Source: Nitrospirota bacterium | GTDB lineage: Bacteria > Nitrospirota_A > Leptospirillia > Leptospirillales > Leptospirillaceae | NCBI GenBank assembly: GCA_027335985.1 | Contig: DAHWGX010000006.1 | Location: forward strand, 1-16,661 | Length of the DNA stretch: 16,661 nt | Direction: 5' to 3' | In this document: positions 13,926 to 16,661 of the stretch, one piece after another | Position numbering within the stretch: the stretch's first letter is position 1 | Layout: each line of letters opens with the position of its first letter | Notes under the pieces: model-generated | Told to the model about the DNA's origin: nothing | The model's database searches: none | Seen by the model: the letters and a program-made list of their open reading frames with translations, nothing else | Position numbers and translations under genes: made by a program

Positions 13926-14771
13926 ATGTCGACGCCGGAGTTCATGGTGCACACGGTCACGTCGGGACCGGAGACCTTTCTGACCAACGCCTTTCTGGTC
14001 GAAACGGCGAAGTCGCTCGTCGTTGTGGACACGATGATGACCGTGTCCGACGCCCGGAGTCTTCGCAGGCAGGTCGATGCGATCGGAAAGCCTCTCAAGG
14101 CTGTTCTCATCACCCATGGCCATCCCGACCACACCAACGGGACGGGCGATCTTCTGTAAGGCTACGGAAAGATCCCTGTAATCGCCACCACCGGGGTCGA
14201 CCGGACGATGCGGCGGACCGACGACGCCAAGGAGGTCCGGTGGCGGCCGGTCTTCGGGCAGGAATGGCCGAGGGAGCGGATCTTCCCCGACCGGATCGTC
14301 GCCGACGGAGAGACGCTGACTTTCGACGAACTTCCCTTCTCCGTCCGGGAACTGGGGCCCGGAGAATCCCTCTGCGACCTGTACTGGGCGGTCGGAACAG
14401 GCTCCCGGGCAATCTTTGCCGGGGACGTGGTCTTCGGCGGGGTCCACTCCTTCATGAACGACGGGCATACCTTGGACTGGCTCGCGAGCCCCGACATTCT
14501 GGAAGCGGAACTTTCCGGAGAGGACATTCTTTATGCGGGACATGGGGATCCCGGACGGCCCTCCTTCATGATCTCAGCCCAGCGGCGCTATCTCCTCCAT
14601 TACCGAAAGACGGTCCGGGCATTGTCCGGGGGAAGGCCGTTCCTTTCGACAGTGGCCAAGGATGACCTCGTCCGCTCCATGAAGGAGATTCTGCCCACGG
14701 AAGAGCTGGAGAGTTTCATCGCCGCCGGGGCCGATGCGGTCGCCTCCGAACTGTCGGCCGAGGGAATCTGA
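13926..14771 (+). pseudogene. Metallo-beta-lactamase-fold hydrolase split by a TAA codon
   Basis: GGGAGG eight bases upstream marks the ATG. The first 77 codons contain the metal-binding motif 'LITHGHPDHTNG' (His64, His66, Asp68, His69). An in-frame TAA at 14157-14159 interrupts the gene. The same frame then continues without other damage for about 200 codons: 'GYGKIPVIATTGVDRTMRRT', 'AIFAGDVVFGGVHSFMNDGH' with the bridging Asp and further His, and 'ILYAGHGDPGRP'. One base change from GAA or CAA would explain the stop. Intact, the enzyme would have 281 residues, normal for this MBL group. An ATG-less restart is possible (GTG or ATG codons near 14200), but it would lack the HxHxDH motif and be inactive. 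Confidence 0.87.
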
Positions 14772-14772
14772 C

Positions 14773-14800
14773 CGGAAGGAAAAACCGGCTCTTCCTTCCG
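14773..14800. terminator. 9-bp perfect hairpin after the MBL gene
   Basis: CGGAAGGAA (14773-14781) and TTCCTTCCG (14792-14800) pair perfectly around a 10-nt loop, starting two bases after the MBL stop codon. No T run follows on either strand, so a rho-independent terminator is uncertain; it may protect the 3' end of the transcript. Confidence 0.35.
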
Positions 14801-14826
14801 AAACCAGGAAATCCGTTCTGCAAAGA

Positions 14827-15093
14827 GTGGACACACGCCTCTGGATCGCCGAGGATCCGCTGCAGATCTTCGGTATCGACCTCGGCAGGCGCATGACGGT
14901 GACCGCTCTCCCCCGGACGGAGGCCTGGTTGGGAAAAGTCCGATACATTGTCGCCCCGGCTAGATTCCACGATCTTCATCTCGATCGGACGCTCGCGGCG
15001 TTCCCCCTGACGGAGCTTTATGCGATCCCGTCCATTTTCGGACGCCACTCGTCCCGACCGGGAACCTTCCCGCTCCCGGACCGGGCCATCTGA
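14827..15093 (+). pseudogene. DUF4336-like protein, internally and C-terminally shortened
   Basis: From a possible GTG at 14827, without a ribosome site, the product begins 'VDTRLWIAEDPLQIFGIDLG' and 'RRMTVTALPRTEAW', then jumps to 'LGKVRYIVAPARFHDLHL' and 'TELYAIP'. DUF4336 proteins, distant MBL-fold relatives, normally have about 30 further residues between these two blocks and a much longer C-terminus. Here the frame ends at 15093 with unrelated proline/arginine-rich residues. I infer an internal deletion and loss of the second half. It follows the MBL pseudogene, so two related genes have decayed side by side. Confidence 0.6.
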
Positions 15094-15262
15094 AACATTT
15101 CTCGGTTGTCGTTCGGGCTTGGGACCAGCTTGCCGATATTCCGATATTCAGAAAGAAGGTCACGAATAAACGGCCTCACCACGCCGTTTCGGTGCGATTT
15201 CCGGGACCCCTTCGGAACTCGGATCCAGGTGGTGGATCTCCATGACGGATCGATGTTATGAC

Positions 15263-15306
15263 TTCTCCCCTGCCGGGAACTGCAGGAGGAGAGAATCTAT
15301 TTTTCC
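15263..15306 (+). terminator. Possible rho-independent terminator
   Basis: An interrupted stem (TTCTC/GAGAA, CC/GG, CTGC/GCAG with small bulges) closes an 8-nt loop and is followed by TCTATTTTTCC. It would end plus-strand transcription before the convergent vapC gene. The bulges make it moderate at best. The surrounding 265 bp (15094-15359) hold no gene that I can see. Confidence 0.4.
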
Positions 15307-15359
15307 TGACACCCTTTTGACCGGGGATTCCTGCCCGACGGAAACAAGAGGAAAATGTC

Positions 15360-15776
15360 CTAGCTGTATAGACGAATCTTTGCGTCCTTTTCGATGAGGG
15401 AGAAATGCCTGTCCAAACTCAGAAGAGCCACGCCCCCTTCCCGGGCGGCAACGGCAATGAAGCAATCAGCCAATCCTATGGTCATTCCCTGCTTCCGGAG
15501 CCGGAAAGACAGTTCCCCTGCCTTTCTCCAAAGGGAAGGATTTTCCGGTAGAAACTCAAAGGCATGGATAAATTCTCCCAAAATTTCCAATTCCTTTTCC
15601 GTCTTCGATCCTTGCATCAGTTCGGCCAGAATGAGCCCAATCGTACAGACCCGGTCCTCCGCGAGGAGAGTCTGCACGATGGTGAAGGAAGGGTCGGATT
15701 TTCGGAAAAATTCGATCCAGACGGAGGTGTCGACCAATACCTTATCCAAGCCGCTCGTCTCCGTGGCGCAATTCAT
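15360..15776 (-). CDS. vapC: VapC-type PIN-domain ribonuclease toxin
   Basis: A complete 138-residue PIN-domain toxin of a type II toxin-antitoxin system. The four acidic residues of the active site are visible: Asp16 in 'VLVDTSVWIEFF', Glu52 in 'ILAELMQGSK', Asp104 in 'IGLADCFIAVAA' and Asp122 in 'LLSLDRHFSLIE'. VapC toxins cut tRNA, or rRNA in some cases; the target here is unknown. From the ATG at 15776 the gene overlaps the antitoxin by 35 bp. A TTG at 15749, with GGAGA upstream and only 8 bp overlap, is an alternative start. Unlike the module at 2530-3102, this one shows no lesion. Confidence 0.9.
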   Translation of the reverse strand: MNCATETSGLDKVLVDTSVWIEFFRKSDPSFTIVQTLLAEDRVCTIGLILAELMQGSKTEKELEILGEFIHAFEFLPENPSLWRKAGELSFRLRKQGMTIGLADCFIAVAAREGGVALLSLDRHFSLIEKDAKIRLYS

Positions 15777-15951
15777 CCGCCGATCTCACAAACTCCATGG
15801 AACCGGCCACTGACCGGATTCTTTCCACTTTTTTCCTTCGGATTTCCTCCAGAACGGCCTTCATGACGGCTTCCGTCTTGCTTTTGGCATGGAGGAGGTG
15901 CATCAATTCATCCAAAAGCTCGCTAGGCAGTGTGATGGTAGCCTTTGACAT
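15742..15951 (-). CDS. vapB: VapB-type antitoxin
   Basis: A 69-residue antitoxin starting at the ATG 15951, chosen because CAGGAGG stands six bases upstream; an upstream in-frame ATG at 15987 would add 12 residues without a site. The N-terminal strand 'SKATITLPSELLDELMHLLH' followed by 'AKSKTEAVMKAVLEEIRRKK' is a ribbon-helix-helix-like DNA-binding domain. The C-terminal 'GSMEFVRSADELRHGDERLG' is the extended segment that would wrap around VapC. Its coding end overlaps the toxin start, giving coupled translation. It probably represses its own promoter together with the toxin. Confidence 0.85.
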   Translation of the reverse strand: MSKATITLPSELLDELMHLLHAKSKTEAVMKAVLEEIRRKKVERIRSVAGSMEFVRSADELRHGDERLG

Positions 15952-15969
15952 GGGACCCTCCTGATAATG

Positions 15970-16021
15970 ACCATGAATTATTACCATGTAAATTATATGA
16001 AAAAATAACCTTAAATTTCCA
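15970..16021 (-). promoter_or_regulatory. vapBC promoter and possible operator
   Basis: On the minus strand TGGAAA (16016-16021) and a perfect TATAAT (15992-15997) are 18 bp apart, with the start expected about 35 bp before the antitoxin ATG. Two AT-rich direct repeats, CCATGAATTA and CCATGTAAAT on the plus strand (15971-15980 and 15984-15993), reach from the -10 to the start point and could be the antitoxin binding site. Confidence 0.55.
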
Positions 16022-16234
16022 GAACATCAGAAACAGAAATGATTTTCCCTGAAGAGAAAAGGTTTTGTCCATTTTTTGATCCCTGCCGTGACAGTCAGAC
16101 CGCCGCTGGCTCCTGGAAAGGACCGCCAGAGTCGTTCAGGGAGATGTCCCGGCCGACGCGACAAAATCCCTTCGGACCCTTTCGAAGACTCCGGGCTGAA
16201 GGGAAGGATCCACCCGTATTTGGGAAGATGAGCC
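16022..16234. other. Intergenic region between MFS and vapBC genes
   Basis: About 210 bp without a convincing gene; the small open frames have no family resemblance. I see no clear terminator for the MFS gene. Confidence 0.4.
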
Positions 16235-16661
16235 TCAAGGAACGGCGCGCGGGGGGTCGGGCATGAAATGGGAGAAGATTCCCGCGGCCAGCGCGGCGAT
16301 CCCGGCAAAGACGAGAAAGGCGAAGCGGAACCCCACATCCCCTACCGAAACTCCCTGGAGGGCCGGACCCACGACCGAGCCCAACGCCATGGCGATCTGG
16401 GAGAGACCCATCAGGAGATTGAATCCCTTCCTTCCCCGGGTCAGATCGCTCACGATCAGGGCCACCGAAACCCCGTAGATCCCTGCCGCGACCCCGTCCA
16501 GGATCTGCGTCGCCAGGAGAATCTCCGTGTTCATCGTGGAGGCGCAAATCATCGACCGAAGCGGCATGATGAAAAAGGCCAGAGAAAAGACGAGCTTGTG
16601 GCCCCACCGCGAGCTGAGCCGGGCCGCGGCCCAGGCTACGGGAATCATGGTGGCCTGGGCC
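16235..16661 (-). CDS. MFS transporter, C-terminal part (partial)
   Basis: The frame enters from beyond the window and ends at a TGA at 16235-16237, so only the last 140 or so residues are seen. They contain about four membrane segments, for example 'HKLVFSLAFFIMPLRSMICA', 'ILDGVAAGIYGVSVALIVSD' and 'FRFAFLVFAGIAALAAGIFS'. Between them is the short basic loop 'LTRGRKGFNLLMGLSQIAMA', typical of the major facilitator superfamily. The pattern suits the last membrane helices of a 12-helix inner-membrane permease. The substrate cannot be told from this part. The conserved loop 'WGHKLV' before the first segment is probably the start of the second half of the fold. Confidence 0.8.
   Translation of the reverse strand, partial: AQATMIPVAWAAARLSSRWGHKLVFSLAFFIMPLRSMICASTMNTEILLATQILDGVAAGIYGVSVALIVSDLTRGRKGFNLLMGLSQIAMALGSVVGPALQGVSVGDVGFRFAFLVFAGIAALAAGIFSHFMPDPPRAVP

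Noticed and set aside
2575..14159. Stop-codon reassignment to explain the in-frame TAA, TAG and TAA
   Set aside because: The three sites would need different residues (Gln-like, hydrophobic, Glu- or Gln-like), both TAA and TAG are used, and all intact genes end normally at such codons.
3775..14771. Integron cassette array
   Set aside because: The gene mix (VOC, GNAT, PhzF, EthD) is typical of cassettes, but I found no repeated attC-like sites with GTTRRRY/RYYYAAC ends between genes, and some genes overlap by ATGA.
1..16661. CRISPR arrays, tRNA or rRNA genes
   Set aside because: I saw no regularly spaced repeats and no tRNA- or rRNA-like sequence on either strand.

Overview
This is a 16.7 kb stretch of bacterial accessory DNA with fairly high GC. 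The gene style (frequent GTG/TTG starts, strong AGGAGG-type ribosome sites) and the mix of small detoxification-type enzymes, VapBC modules and IS elements would suit an acidophile such as Leptospirillum or Acidithiobacillus. No marker gene proves this, so the organism is a guess.

Layout. (1) 1-2414: end of an unknown gene, then a TnpB (IS200/IS605) remnant lacking its N-terminal half, abutting an IS3-family element; both elements lie on the minus strand. (2) 2486-3102: a vapBC toxin-antitoxin pair with both genes broken but its palindromic operator intact, followed by about 670 bp with no recognisable gene. (3) 3775-14771: eleven kilobases of one-directional small genes: VOC protein, LuxR-type quorum receptor, a PhzF pseudogene behind a lux-box promoter, PEBP/YbhB protein, GNAT, EthD protein, a coupled O-methyltransferase/exported hydrolase/GNAT operon, then an AraC regulator followed by a VOC pseudogene, a DUF4188 protein, an SRPBCC protein, a methyltransferase-like protein and a broken metallo-beta-lactamase-fold gene. 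(4) 14827-15306: a shortened DUF4336 remnant and a possible terminator. (5) 15360-16661, minus strand: an intact vapBC pair with a recognisable promoter, and the C-terminal half of an MFS transporter running off the window.

Two regulatory units stand out. The LuxR protein keeps all four classical acyl-homoserine-lactone pocket residues. A 20-bp lux box lies 33 bp past its stop codon, placed as expected for a class II LuxR-activated promoter, directly ahead of phzF. No luxI is present in the window. Further on, an AraC regulator with a C-terminal effector-like domain heads a VOC/DUF4188/SRPBCC group.

A second theme is decay. Eight loci carry lesions: tnpB (truncated), IS3 orfA (-1 shift), vapB (TAA), vapC (-1 shift), phzF (one extra CT in a CT tract plus another shift), a VOC gene (TAG plus an extra G in a G8 tract), the MBL gene (TAA) and the DUF4336 gene (shortened). 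Several indels sit in simple repeats, so slippage in the genome, phase variation and sequencing error all need to be considered.
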